Notes: generated from the letters alone by a model not told the origin. A DNA stretch of 64,000 nucleotides from PALSA-350 sp963794165 (GCA_963794165.1 CAWCCT010000007.1:558001-622000), one strand, 5' to 3'. Shown: positions 54,802-63,332, counted from the first letter of the stretch. Numbers and translations are program-made.

Positions 54802-57276
54802 ATGGATAAGCAGGGCAACGCCCTTTCCCGGCGAGACTTTCTCAAAGGTGCGAGTGCATCGCTGGCAGCGCTAAGCCCTCCGTTCGCGCTCGACCCTGCC
54901 GCGAACAAGAAAGTCATCCACATCATCGGCTACTCGCACATCGACGCAGCCTGGCTGTGGCCGTGGCGCGACGGTTCCGACACTGTGCTCACCACCTTTC
55001 GCAGCGCTTTGAATCGGATCCAGGAAACCCCGGGGTTCTGCTACACCCATTCGTCTTCGGCCCACTATCGTTGGGTAGAACGCGCCGACCCGGAGATGTT
55101 CAGCGAAATCAAGCAGCGCATTCGCGAGGGCCGCTGGGAAGTGGTAGGCGGTTGGCCGGTCGAGCCGGACTGCAACATTCCAGCGACCGAAAGTTTCGTT
55201 CGCCATGCGCTGTACGGGAAAGCCTATTGCCAGCGCGCGCTGGGAACGGAGGTGAAGATCGGTTTCAATCCCGATTCGTTCGGTCATGCGGCGGGTCTGC
55301 CTGCCATCCTGAAGCATGCGGGCTACGGCTATTACGTCTTCATGCGTCCCCAGGAACACGAGATGAGCTTGCCCCTTCTTTTCTGGTGGGAGAGCGCGGA
55401 CGGATCGCGGATTCTTACCTTGAGGATCTGGCACACCTATGACGGGGGCCCCAACTTGATCCAACCTGCAGCCACCGCAGCGTTCGCACCCGGCTTCGAT
55501 CACGCGGCGTTCTTCCTTGGAGTCGGCGATCATGGTGGCGCTGTTACCAAAGAACAGATTCGGCAGATTCTCGTCTTACAGAAAGACACCGGTTTACCCC
55601 AACTGCGCTTCAGCACCCTGCAAGACTTTTTCTCGAGTGTAGAAAATTCACCTGGGTTCGCAGCATTACCCGTGGTTCGAAGTGAATTGCAGCACCACGC
55701 GCGCGGTTGCTACTCGGCCTATGGCGAAGGAAAGTTTCTTAACCGGCGCGCTGAACGATGGCTGGTTGAGGCCGAGACAATTTCCCTGGTTGCCAATCTA
55801 AGCGCGGGTCGAGACTATCCGGGGGAGCAATATGCCGAGGCCTGGTGGAAGGTGCTGTTTTGCCAGTTCCACGACATGATGGCTGGAACCTCGCTCTACT
55901 CCGATTACCAGGACGTTCGAGACAGTGTCGGTTACGCTTGCGAAGTTGCGCAAACTGCAAAAGTAGAGGCGCTGGAAATGATGGCCAAGCGGGTGGACCT
56001 GAGCGCCGTCGAAGAGGGCGCGGTATTTCTGTTCAATCCGCTTCCCTGGAAAAGAAAGGCCCTGGTCGAGTACTACACCGATCGCGATCCGGCCAATAAG
56101 TCCCCCATCACCTGCCTCTCGTCCAAAGATGGGGCCAGAATCGCGGTGCAGTGGCGGCCTTCCGCGAGCATGACCAACTTCTTCCCGCGTTTGTCGGCGT
56201 GGGTTGAATTGCCCCCTTGTGGCTACAAGGTGTTTGCATTGGCGCATGGCGATCCACCCGTCCCTGAGGCCTATCAAGACTCCATCTCGGTGTCGGATTC
56301 TGGCTTCGGTATTTCCTCCTTGAAGGCGAAGGATGGCACAGAGTTGCTGGCGGGGCCCATTGGCCTGGTAGCCATCAGTGATACCAGCGACACCTGGGCC
56401 CACGGCATCAACCAATTCCGGCAGGAGATGGGCCGGCCGATGCTGGTTTCCTCGGCGGTGGTGGAGAGTGGGCCCGTGACGCGAGTTACCCGTCACCGTG
56501 CCTCGTGGCAGAATTCGGAAATAATTCTCGACATCGCAGAATTCGCCGGTCTCGATTTTGTTGAGCTTCGTTTTGTAATTGACTGGCGTGAGCATGAGCA
56601 AATACTCATGCTGGAAATTCCTACCGCGCTGAACCAGCCGAAGATCTACGCCAAAGTGCCGGGGCAGGTGTTGGAACGCCACGCCAATGGGGAGGAAGAG
56701 CCTTATCAGGATTGGGCAGCGGTGCAGGGGAAAATCAGTAATGCCGACTACACGCTTGCTTTGATTAATAATTCTACTTATAGCTATGACTGCCTGAGTG
56801 GACTGTTTCGCACGGTCCTGATCCGATCAGCGCCTTTCGCCCGCCACAACCCAAACCAGGTGCCGCACGACGACAATAATGCCTGGCAGGATCAGGGGCG
56901 GCAGGAGCGAAGATTCTGGCTGCTTGGTGGCCGCGGTAGCTATACAGAGTTTGCGCTCGATCGCCGCGCCGAGGAACTTCAGACGCCCGCTGAATATGTG
57001 ATGGACTCCGCCCACCACGGAACCCAGGCATGGGAGCAGTCCTTCCTCGAGATCATGCCTGGAAATGTATGGGTGTTAGCGATTAAGCGCGCCGAGGCGG
57101 CCCCGGATCAGACAATCATTCGCCTGCAGGAGCGATCGGGAAAAGCTACCCAGGCGACGCTGCAAAGTGCGGTTCTCGGTCTTAATCGCACCGTAGAGCT
57201 AGCGCCCTGGGAAATAAAAACCCTTCTGGTTTCGCCTGGCGGGAAACTACGCGAAGTATCCTTGCTCGAAGTTTAG
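54802..57276 (+). CDS. Alpha-mannosidase, glycoside hydrolase family 38, Tat-exported
   Basis: Cleaves alpha-mannosidic linkages with retention and a zinc ion. 824 residues. The N-terminus MDKQGNALSRRDFLKGASASLAAL is a twin-arginine signal. The catalytic half has IIGYSHIDAAWLWPWRDG (zinc His46/Asp48) and NPDSFGHAAGLPAIL with the nucleophile Asp near residue 158, ERADPEMFSEIKQRIREGRW, and the later FCQFHDMMAGTSLYSDY with another zinc His. The middle and C-terminal beta domains (LFNPLPWKRKALVEYY onwards) are complete. Position between two receptors and the fucose operon suggests breakdown of mannose- and fucose-bearing glycans in the periplasm. Confidence 0.92.
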   Translation: MDKQGNALSRRDFLKGASASLAALSPPFALDPAANKKVIHIIGYSHIDAAWLWPWRDGSDTVLTTFRSALNRIQETPGFCYTHSSSAHYRWVERADPEMFSEIKQRIREGRWEVVGGWPVEPDCNIPATESFVRHALYGKAYCQRALGTEVKIGFNPDSFGHAAGLPAILKHAGYGYYVFMRPQEHEMSLPLLFWWESADGSRILTLRIWHTYDGGPNLIQPAATAAFAPGFDHAAFFLGVGDHGGAVTKEQIRQILVLQKDTGLPQLRFSTLQDFFSSVENSPGFAALPVVRSELQHHARGCYSAYGEGKFLNRRAERWLVEAETISLVANLSAGRDYPGEQYAEAWWKVLFCQFHDMMAGTSLYSDYQDVRDSVGYACEVAQTAKVEALEMMAKRVDLSAVEEGAVFLFNPLPWKRKALVEYYTDRDPANKSPITCLSSKDGARIAVQWRPSASMTNFFPRLSAWVELPPCGYKVFALAHGDPPVPEAYQDSISVSDSGFGISSLKAKDGTELLAGPIGLVAISDTSDTWAHGINQFRQEMGRPMLVSSAVVESGPVTRVTRHRASWQNSEIILDIAEFAGLDFVELRFVIDWREHEQILMLEIPTALNQPKIYAKVPGQVLERHANGEEEPYQDWAAVQGKISNADYTLALINNSTYSYDCLSGLFRTVLIRSAPFARHNPNQVPHDDNNAWQDQGRQERRFWLLGGRGSYTEFALDRRAEELQTPAEYVMDSAHHGTQAWEQSFLEIMPGNVWVLAIKRAEAAPDQTIIRLQERSGKATQATLQSAVLGLNRTVELAPWEIKTLLVSPGGKLREVSLLEV

Positions 57277-57352
57277 TTCTTTCTTGTCGAACAAACTCGG
57301 AGTTTTTACTTCTCAAACAAACTCAGAGTTCTTTCTTGTCAAACAAACCCCT
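57275..57352. repeat. Three 26-bp tandem repeats
   Basis: Units start at 57275, 57301 and 57327 with the consensus AGTTCTTTCTTGTCRAACAA plus six more bases. The first unit begins inside the alpha-mannosidase stop codon region. They run straight into palindrome copy 3. Confidence 0.8.
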
Positions 57353-57498
57353 GGGTGCCCCACATCTCGCTCGTTTTTCGCGAGATGTGGGATACCACTG
57401 CCCTGTCCCCTAAGTGCTAATTCACTATTGGAAGTCAAGGTTAAAATCCGCTGTATCCCACATCTCGCAAAAAACGGGCAACTGTGGGGCACCCAGGG
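57349..57498. repeat. Long palindrome, family P1 copy 3 (degenerate)
   Basis: Arms 57349-57396 and 57452-57498 carry the family core with several mismatches: the right arm reads CTCGCAAAAAACGGGCAACT where the others have CTCGCGAAAAACGAGCGAGA. The outer arms are short. It lies between the convergent alpha-mannosidase and fucose genes. Confidence 0.9.
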
Positions 57499-57525
57499 TT
57501 CATCCTAAGGGAAGAGTTCTGAAAC

Positions 57526-58077
57526 CTACTTCGCGCCGGCGCTCATTGCTTTGCGTAGCTGCGCTTCCGCATCGTCGCTCCAGTATTTGCAATTCAACTG
57601 CAGGAAGACCGAAGTATAAGGAACAGTCATGGTTGTCTTTAAGATAAGGATGTGGAATGTCTTCCCTACCTCGTCTACTTTGGCGATAATTTGCTCGTGG
57701 GGCAGAGAGGTTATGGGCCTTCCCGCGAGAACAGCCTTAATCTCTTCGCGGTACTTCTTCACCCCGGGAGCATCTTTTTCGGGCACGAACGGAAGCTCCG
57801 CATCCATGTAGACAATCGGCCTCACTTGGATGGAGCTGTCGATTACGCCCAGCACCTTGCGGATCACTTCCATCTGGTCGGTATTGGTTTCGATCGTTTC
57901 GACGCCGGCGGAGCTTTGCAACGGGTACGCCGAGTCTACGATCATGATCCAGTTGCGATGACCGAGCAGGGGCATCACTTGCCCCAACCTGGTTTGCCAA
58001 TCTGGCGTGGACTGCTGCGCGACGGCGACCAGGCCGGTCATCAGGAGCAGCGACGTGACCAGCATTGCTCTCGTCAT
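57526..58077 (-). CDS. Exported RbsD/FucU-like protein (putative fucose mutarotase)
   Basis: 183 residues from ATG 58077. Unlike cytoplasmic FucU it has a signal peptide, MTRAMLVTSLLLMTGLVAVA. The mature part matches the RbsD/FucU fold: VMPLLGHRNWIMIVDSAYPL has the catalytic-type His (about 40) and Asp (about 48) that correspond to MGHGDEI..SDAHFP in FucU, then VIRKVLGVIDSSIQVRPIVYMD. The C-terminal YGN motif of FucU is not seen; instead PYTSVFLQLNCKYWS. It overlaps the fucP stop as ATGA, so it is coupled to fucose uptake. Mutarotating fucose before transport is the inferred role. Confidence 0.7.
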   Translation of the reverse strand: MTRAMLVTSLLLMTGLVAVAQQSTPDWQTRLGQVMPLLGHRNWIMIVDSAYPLQSSAGVETIETNTDQMEVIRKVLGVIDSSIQVRPIVYMDAELPFVPEKDAPGVKKYREEIKAVLAGRPITSLPHEQIIAKVDEVGKTFHILILKTTMTVPYTSVFLQLNCKYWSDDAEAQLRKAMSAGAK

Positions 58078-59399
58078 GGCGTTACCTCTCTCCGCTTGAT
58101 GCGGACTCCAACAAAGGAGTACAAAGCGATACCGCAATAACAGAAGAGCGGCACCAGGTAGGCTCTGGCAATGCTGTGCTGGGTCTGAGAAATCCAGCCC
58201 ATGATAGGCGTGAGCACAGCGCCACCGACAATCGCCATCACGATCAACGATCCACCAATCTTCGTGTTTTGATCCAGACCTTCGATGCCCAGGGCGAAGA
58301 TGGTCGGGAACATCACCGACATGAAGAAGCTGGTGACGAAGATGGCCCAAAGACCCACCCAGCCGGGAAAGGCAACACCAACCGCCACCAGGCAGATATT
58401 GACCAGGCTGTAAGCGCCCATCAGGGTTGCCGGCTTCACATACTGCATCAGAGCAGCGGAGCTAAACCTGCCCACACCAAAAGCAACCAGCGTGCCGGTA
58501 AGAAAATACCCCGCGATCTTCTCCGGCTCCTGGGTTCCGTCCTGCACGTATTGAATAAAGTAGCTCCAGCTGCCGACCTGGGCGCCCACGTAGAGAAATT
58601 GCGCCACGATGGCAAAGAGAAAACTGGGATAACCCAACAGCTGCCTGAAGCTGCCGTGTTCCTCCTGCGGGCTCTCGTGTTCCCGGGCGATGGTAGGGAA
58701 TTTGGTTCTTGCGATCAGGAAGGCCCACACAAGAGCGATCAGTCCAACCACCAGATAAGGCACGACCACGCGCATGGTCTCGTGCTTGAGATACGTGTCG
58801 TAGGTGTTGGCTGCCTGCATGGCCAGCACTTGCTGCGGTGTGAGCTCAATGCCGGAGAAGATGAACACCGTGCCCATGAATACGCCCGAAATCGCACCCA
58901 AGGGGTTGAAGGCCTGAGAGAAATTCAGGCGGCGGGCCGCACCCTCGGGCGCCCCCAACTGGGCGATAAAAGGGTTGGAGGCTGTCTCCAGAAAGGAAAG
59001 TCCGCTGGCAATTACGAAAAGCGCCAGGAGGAAGAAGCCGTATCGACCGATGACAGCGGCCGGCCAGAAGAGGAAAGCTCCGCTGGCAAAAAGGAGCAGT
59101 CCCACCACGATGCCGAATTTGTAACCGCGTTTGCGCATGATCAGTGCTGCGGGCGTGGCCAGCATGAAATAGCCCATGTAGAAGGCCGATTGCACCAAAC
59201 CAGCCTGGAAACGGGAGATGGCGAACGACTTCATGAACTGCCGAATGAGCACGTCGTTCAGATTGCTGGGAACACCCCAGAGGAAAAAGAGTGCTGTTAC
59301 CAGGAAGAAAGGTACGGCCAGCCCTTTAGGCACCAGTGACTGTGGCGTGTTGGCTTCTTTCGATTCGGTAGAAAGAGGCACCAGCATCTTAATCTCCAC
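58074..59399 (-). CDS. fucP: L-fucose:H+ symporter
   Basis: 441 residues, twelve-helix major facilitator of the FucP type: FFLVTALFFLWGVPSNLNDVLIRQFMKSF (hallmark NDVLI..F), QSAFYMGYFMLATPAALIMRKRGYKFGIV, FLETASNPFIAQLGAPEGAARRLNFSQAFNPLGA, and the second half GRFSSAALMQYVKP, FMSVMFPTIFALGIEGL, GGAVLTPIMGWI. These motifs are closest to fucose or glucose/galactose transporters of the FGHS group. The neighbours, a fucose isomerase and a FucU-like protein, favour fucose. The stop overlaps the FucU-like start; the start at 59399 overlaps the isomerase's last codons. Confidence 0.92.
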   Translation of the reverse strand: MEIKMLVPLSTESKEANTPQSLVPKGLAVPFFLVTALFFLWGVPSNLNDVLIRQFMKSFAISRFQAGLVQSAFYMGYFMLATPAALIMRKRGYKFGIVVGLLLFASGAFLFWPAAVIGRYGFFLLALFVIASGLSFLETASNPFIAQLGAPEGAARRLNFSQAFNPLGAISGVFMGTVFIFSGIELTPQQVLAMQAANTYDTYLKHETMRVVVPYLVVGLIALVWAFLIARTKFPTIAREHESPQEEHGSFRQLLGYPSFLFAIVAQFLYVGAQVGSWSYFIQYVQDGTQEPEKIAGYFLTGTLVAFGVGRFSSAALMQYVKPATLMGAYSLVNICLVAVGVAFPGWVGLWAIFVTSFFMSVMFPTIFALGIEGLDQNTKIGGSLIVMAIVGGAVLTPIMGWISQTQHSIARAYLVPLFCYCGIALYSFVGVRIKRREVTP

Positions 59400-61035
59400 A
59401 AAGGTGTACGCGGATACCCAACTCCGCCATCATCGCCGCCTTGGCTGCGAGCGCCTGGTCGGCTACTTGGCTGGTTGGCGCGTAAGCCACGTTGAGGTGG
59501 TTGGCCCGATGCCTGGCCATAAGTTGGTCACGGGTAACGCCGTGCAGCAGGGTGTGCATAATCGGCCACTGCGAGGTGACCGACTTCAGCCGGCGCGCAG
59601 TCTCTTCGGCGGGCAGTTCGATCGCGGTCGCCCGGCCTATGTCAGCATGCAGCGCACCGCCCTCCACAAACACGCGGCTCCATACTACGTGTCCGGGCTT
59701 GCACACGCCGCTGAGCGTGCCGCCGCCCAGGCGGAAATACATCGGCGGTTGCCGTTCGCTGCGAGCTTTGGCATAACCGCCTGCAATGTGGGAAGCGGGA
59801 ACGGCGCCCGAGATCTGAAAGACCCAGACGAATTCGTCGATATCGCCCCCGCTGTAATGTTCTCCCCAGCGAACATCATGCAAGGTTGTAGCCGGGTCGA
59901 GTCGCATCGCGCTCCACACGCGGTTGGTAACCAGCGCGTCCAGGCCCGCGCACTCATCTACTTCATTAAAGTGGGGCAGCGGTCTTCCGGGGTACAGCTC
60001 CCGTCCACTGGCGTCAAAGACGGGCGGACGCTCCACGTTATTGAGCAGCCCCTCGACCAGATCAGAGGCTGGGGCAGAATCTTTCAATCCTTGCTGGTAT
60101 TGGATCCCGATGGCGTCGCAGCCGAATTCGTCGGCAATCCGCATGGCGGCAATATACATCTTGCACTGTTGCAAAATTTGCCGATCGGTAAGATCGGTTT
60201 CCTCTTTAGCGCCGGTGACGAAGGTGAATCCGCGGCCGTCCAGCCAGCTGCGAATTGCTTGCGCTTCCGCGTCGGTCACTGCTCCGATGGCGGCAACCAG
60301 AGCTGATTGGCTGAGCCGTTCCTTGTACACCCCCGTGGGGTTGAGAAGATAATCCTCGACGATGGCGTTATACATTCCCATGCAGCCCTCATCGAAGACG
60401 CCGAGGATTGCCTTGTGCGACTTGAGATCGCGGGCCAGCGCGGCGCCCAACTCTCTTTCCGCTCGCGGCAGAACAGAGAGGTCGAGTTCGTGTACTTGGC
60501 TCGAATCCTGATCGATCGTGTGTTGCTTAAGCCATTGCCGCAGGCCGCGGCGAAAGAAATCGTCTTTGAAATCCTTGCTCCACAGGGTGCTGAAGGTCAC
60601 GCCAGCCTTGTGCAGGCAGCCATTCAGATTCAGCATGCCTACCAGGCCGGGCCACTGGCCTGACCAGTTCGCCACGGTGAGGATTGGGCCGCGATGATGT
60701 TCGAGGCCAGAGAACACGTTGTGGCTGTACTGCCATACGGCTTCGGCGACAATGATCGGCGCGTCGGGGTGGATTTTCGTGAAAACATCCATGCCCATGC
60801 GCTGGTTATAGATGAAGCCGTGCTCGAGATCCTCGCGGTATGGGTGCGCGCGACGTAGAGTAAAGCCCTCCTCCCGCAAGGCTTCCGTCAGTTGCTTTTC
60901 CATCTCGGCCTGGGCGGCCCAGCAGACTTTATTTGCGGACTGGCGCAGATCGCCGCTGGCGACGAGAAGAATCTCGCCAGGGGCGACGGGCGCGGGCGAT
61001 TCCAGAACCGGGACAGCATAGGATGACATCTGCAA
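59389..61035 (-). CDS. L-fucose isomerase-like protein
   Basis: 548 residues, aldose-ketose isomerase of the fucose/arabinose isomerase superfamily. Signs: DVFTKIHPDAPIIVAEAVWQYSHNV, ANWSGQWPGLVGMLNLNG, ILGVFDEGCMGMYNAIVED (acidic active-site region), EFGCDAIGIQYQQGLKD, YSGGDIDEFVWVFQISG, RLGGGTLSGVCKPGHVVWSRVFVEGG and the final ARHRANHLNVAY with a His that lines up with ANHG of FucI. It differs from E. coli FucI in the first 200 residues, so other deoxy-sugars are possible. Cytoplasmic. It overlaps fucP by 11 bp; a small unknown gene lies upstream. Confidence 0.85.
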   Translation of the reverse strand: MQMSSYAVPVLESPAPVAPGEILLVASGDLRQSANKVCWAAQAEMEKQLTEALREEGFTLRRAHPYREDLEHGFIYNQRMGMDVFTKIHPDAPIIVAEAVWQYSHNVFSGLEHHRGPILTVANWSGQWPGLVGMLNLNGCLHKAGVTFSTLWSKDFKDDFFRRGLRQWLKQHTIDQDSSQVHELDLSVLPRAERELGAALARDLKSHKAILGVFDEGCMGMYNAIVEDYLLNPTGVYKERLSQSALVAAIGAVTDAEAQAIRSWLDGRGFTFVTGAKEETDLTDRQILQQCKMYIAAMRIADEFGCDAIGIQYQQGLKDSAPASDLVEGLLNNVERPPVFDASGRELYPGRPLPHFNEVDECAGLDALVTNRVWSAMRLDPATTLHDVRWGEHYSGGDIDEFVWVFQISGAVPASHIAGGYAKARSERQPPMYFRLGGGTLSGVCKPGHVVWSRVFVEGGALHADIGRATAIELPAEETARRLKSVTSQWPIMHTLLHGVTRDQLMARHRANHLNVAYAPTSQVADQALAAKAAMMAELGIRVHLCGD

Positions 61036-61058
61036 TTCTCCTTGGCCGGGACCCTACT

Positions 61059-61271
61059 CTAAGCGCCGGCGCGCCTGTAAGAGGCCAAGGCAAGCGGCCC
61101 CACAAAGACCTCTTGCTCGGGGGATCGGGTCACCACCCGTACGATGCCAGACTCGGCATACGCGGTGGCGATGTGCGGACGGGTACGGATGCCGGCTCGG
61201 GCGGTTGCCATCGATGTGTCCGCGCCACAAGCCCCTCCCGCGCGGACCACTATAAATGCATCTCGATTCAT
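61059..61271 (-). CDS. Small hypothetical protein in the fucose operon
   Basis: 70 residues from ATG 61271 (MNRDAFIVVRAGGACGADTS), ending 23 bp before the fucose isomerase. It has GIRTRPHIATAYAESGIVRVV and EQEVFVGPLALASYRRAGA, a strand-helix pattern of a small globular domain. No family was recognised. Same direction and tight spacing support a real gene; weak Shine-Dalgarno signal lowers confidence. Confidence 0.4.
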   Translation of the reverse strand: MNRDAFIVVRAGGACGADTSMATARAGIRTRPHIATAYAESGIVRVVTRSPEQEVFVGPLALASYRRAGA

Positions 61272-61327
61272 GATCAACCACTAAACTTCAGGACCCCGGA
61301 TCCGTCGCTGTTATATGATCGCCTGCA

Positions 61328-62083
61328 ATGAGGCAGGCCCAACGCATCCACAAAGTCCAGGAGCTCTTCGCCAGGGAAGAGTTCGTGAACTTTGAAGACC
61401 TGTGCGAGAAGTTCAGTGCCTCCAAATCGAGTATTCGACGGGATCTGATTGAGCTGGAGGCAAAGGGCGTCCTCCGCCGGGTTCACGGCGGAGCAATTTC
61501 TCTCCAGGTACGAGACGAGGGGTTGGACTTTAATCGTCTGTCGGTCAGCTATCACGACGAGAAGGCGCGCATCGGAAGGATGGCGGCATCGCTGGTTCAA
61601 GACCGGGAAACTGTCATCCTGGGTGGTGGTTCGAGTGTTGTCGAAGTAGCCAGGAACCTGACTGAAAAGCCAATTCAGGTAGTGACGAATTCCGTACCTG
61701 TTGCTCAAGTGTTCTGGGAGTCCAAGCAGGTTGAGGTTACGCTCACCGGGGGCTACGTCTATCCCCGGCTTGGGGTGCAGCTCGGTCCGATCTGCGAACG
61801 GATGCTGCACAGTGTTTCCGCCGACATCCTCATCATGGGCATCATGGGCGTGACCAAATCTGGTCTCAGCGATTCCAACAGCCTGATTGTCGAGTCGATT
61901 CGGGCGATGATCCAATGCGCGCGCAAAGTGGTCATCGTCGCGGATCGCTCAAAGTTCGGCCGCGACGCCATGATCCACGTCGCCGATCTGGCCGACATCG
62001 ATCAGGTGGTCACCGATAAAGATCTCGACCAGGAAAGCCGGCAGATGTTGAAGGATAACGGGGTGGAATGCCTTTTAGCCTAG
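61328..62083 (+). CDS. DeoR-family transcriptional regulator, divergent from the fucose operon
   Basis: 251 residues. N-terminal helix-turn-helix with the family hallmark SKSSIRRDLIELEAKGVLRRVHGGA (about 30-60) and a C-terminal sugar-phosphate-binding DeoR domain: RIGRMAASLVQDRETVILGGGSSVVEVARNL, VVTNSVPVAQVF, LTGGYVYPRLGVQLGPICERML, ADILIMGIMGVT, VIVADRSKFGRDAMIHVADL. Such proteins usually repress adjacent sugar genes until a phosphorylated intermediate binds, so a fucose-derived phosphate is likely. The start is 57 bp from the divergent gene. A TATATGAT at 61312-61319 could be part of its promoter. Confidence 0.92.
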   Translation: MRQAQRIHKVQELFAREEFVNFEDLCEKFSASKSSIRRDLIELEAKGVLRRVHGGAISLQVRDEGLDFNRLSVSYHDEKARIGRMAASLVQDRETVILGGGSSVVEVARNLTEKPIQVVTNSVPVAQVFWESKQVEVTLTGGYVYPRLGVQLGPICERMLHSVSADILIMGIMGVTKSGLSDSNSLIVESIRAMIQCARKVVIVADRSKFGRDAMIHVADLADIDQVVTDKDLDQESRQMLKDNGVECLLA

Positions 62084-62117
62084 GTTGTATCGGACCTGAG
62101 TCCCGCGGGGACGACTG
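62084..62117. repeat. Single relative of the 30.2 kb small hairpin repeat
   Basis: Directly after the DeoR stop the sequence reads GTATCGGACC then AGTCCCGCGGGGACGACTG, matching the start of the 30222-30252 unit including the GTCCC/GGGAC hairpin. The larger second hairpin is absent. Confidence 0.75.
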
Positions 62118-62182
62118 CGTGTCAGTCTTGTCCGTATTAGGTTTTCTTCAGATGGAGGTTTTGAAGGAATTAGATGGTCACC

Positions 62183-62368
62183 CTGGTTTCCTCACGAAGG
62201 CTTGGGTGCCCCACATCTCGCTCGTTTTTCGCGAGATGTGGGATGCCACTGCACCTTCCCTCTAACTCTCGAGTGATCCGATGCAGTGAGCGGTCAACAT
62301 GGGTGGTATCCCACATCTCGCGAAAAACGAGCGAGATGTGGGGCACCCGGCCTTCGTGAGGGAGCCAG
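62183..62368. repeat. Long palindrome, family P1 copy 4
   Basis: Arms 62183-62248 and 62304-62368 are complementary with a few mismatches. Core, outer arm (CCTCACGAAGGC) and loop are closely related to copy 2. It lies between the convergent DeoR gene and the desaturase. The rest of 62118-62471 shows no gene. Confidence 0.95.
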
Positions 62369-62471
62369 ATGCAGCCGCCTGCCCGCTTCGCTAATAAAAC
62401 TGGCGACATGTGAATCGAAATACGAATCGGATTTCCCTTTTGTGGTCAGTTCTGCACTTGACAGTTCATTA

Positions 62472-63332
62472 TCAAACGCGCTTGGCGTTCACTTTGGTAG
62501 CGAGGCCCAGTTTCTCGAGCATCCATATTCCCAGGTAGTTCACATCAAGCTCGTACCAAGCCATCCCGTGGCGAGCCGAAACCGGGTGCGCGTGATGGTT
62601 GTTGTGCCAGCCTTCGCCGCCCGTCAAGAGGGCGACCCACCAGTTGTTGCGCGAATCATCCCGGGTTTCAAACCGCCGCGATCCCCAGATATGGGTGGCG
62701 GAGTTCACCAGCCAGGTCACATGAAGCCCAACCGTTACTCGAAAGAAAATACCCCAAAGTACCCACGACCAACCGCCCATTGCCAAAAGCGCAAAGCCCA
62801 GGACAGTTACCGGTAACCAGTGGAAGCGATTGAGCCAGCGGTAGAAGCCTTGCTTCATCAGGTCGGGGGCATAGCGTTTGAGGATGCCGCTGCTGTTGTG
62901 CAACGAGCCATTCAGGATCCAGCCCATATGGGACCACCACTTGCCGTCTCTGGGGGAGTGGGGGTCGCCCGGTTTGTCGGTGAATTGATGGTGCAGCCGA
63001 TGCACGGCGACCCAATAGACCGGGCTCCCCTGCAGAGCCATGGTGCCAAAAATCGCCATGGCGTACTCCAGCCACTTGGGAACCACATAGCCGCGGTGGG
63101 TCAACAGGCGGTGGTAGGACAGACCGATCCCTACATTCTGGGTAAGAACCCAGGTAACCGCAAAGACCGCCAAGGCGGACCACTGAACGTCGAACAAAGC
63201 CGCCAACGCTAATAGGTGGAAGGCGCCTATGATGAGTGCAAAATCCCACTGAAATTTACCCTGATGCGGCTCCAGGGCAGCCTGCAATTCGGCTGCTTCT
63301 GTCGCCCCGCTCGCCGGAACCGTGACCGTTGC
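62472..63332 (-). CDS. Membrane acyl-CoA/acyl-lipid delta-9-type fatty-acid desaturase
   Basis: Inserts a double bond in fatty acids with a di-iron centre. The three His boxes are HRLLTHR, HRLHHQF and NNHHAHP, with about four helices (FALIIGAFHLLALAALFDVQ, LAVFAVTWVLTQNVGIGL, GFALLAMGGWSWVLWGIF). About 287 residues, as in bacterial DesC/OLE1-type enzymes lacking a cytochrome b5 domain. The start is taken at ATG 63332 (MATVTVPASGATEAAEL). Electrons must come from a separate ferredoxin or reductase. It is divergent from the Rrf2 gene, sharing a 179-bp region. Confidence 0.93.
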   Translation of the reverse strand, partial: ATVTVPASGATEAAELQAALEPHQGKFQWDFALIIGAFHLLALAALFDVQWSALAVFAVTWVLTQNVGIGLSYHRLLTHRGYVVPKWLEYAMAIFGTMALQGSPVYWVAVHRLHHQFTDKPGDPHSPRDGKWWSHMGWILNGSLHNSSGILKRYAPDLMKQGFYRWLNRFHWLPVTVLGFALLAMGGWSWVLWGIFFRVTVGLHVTWLVNSATHIWGSRRFETRDDSRNNWWVALLTGGEGWHNNHHAHPVSARHGMAWYELDVNYLGIWMLEKLGLATKVNAKRV

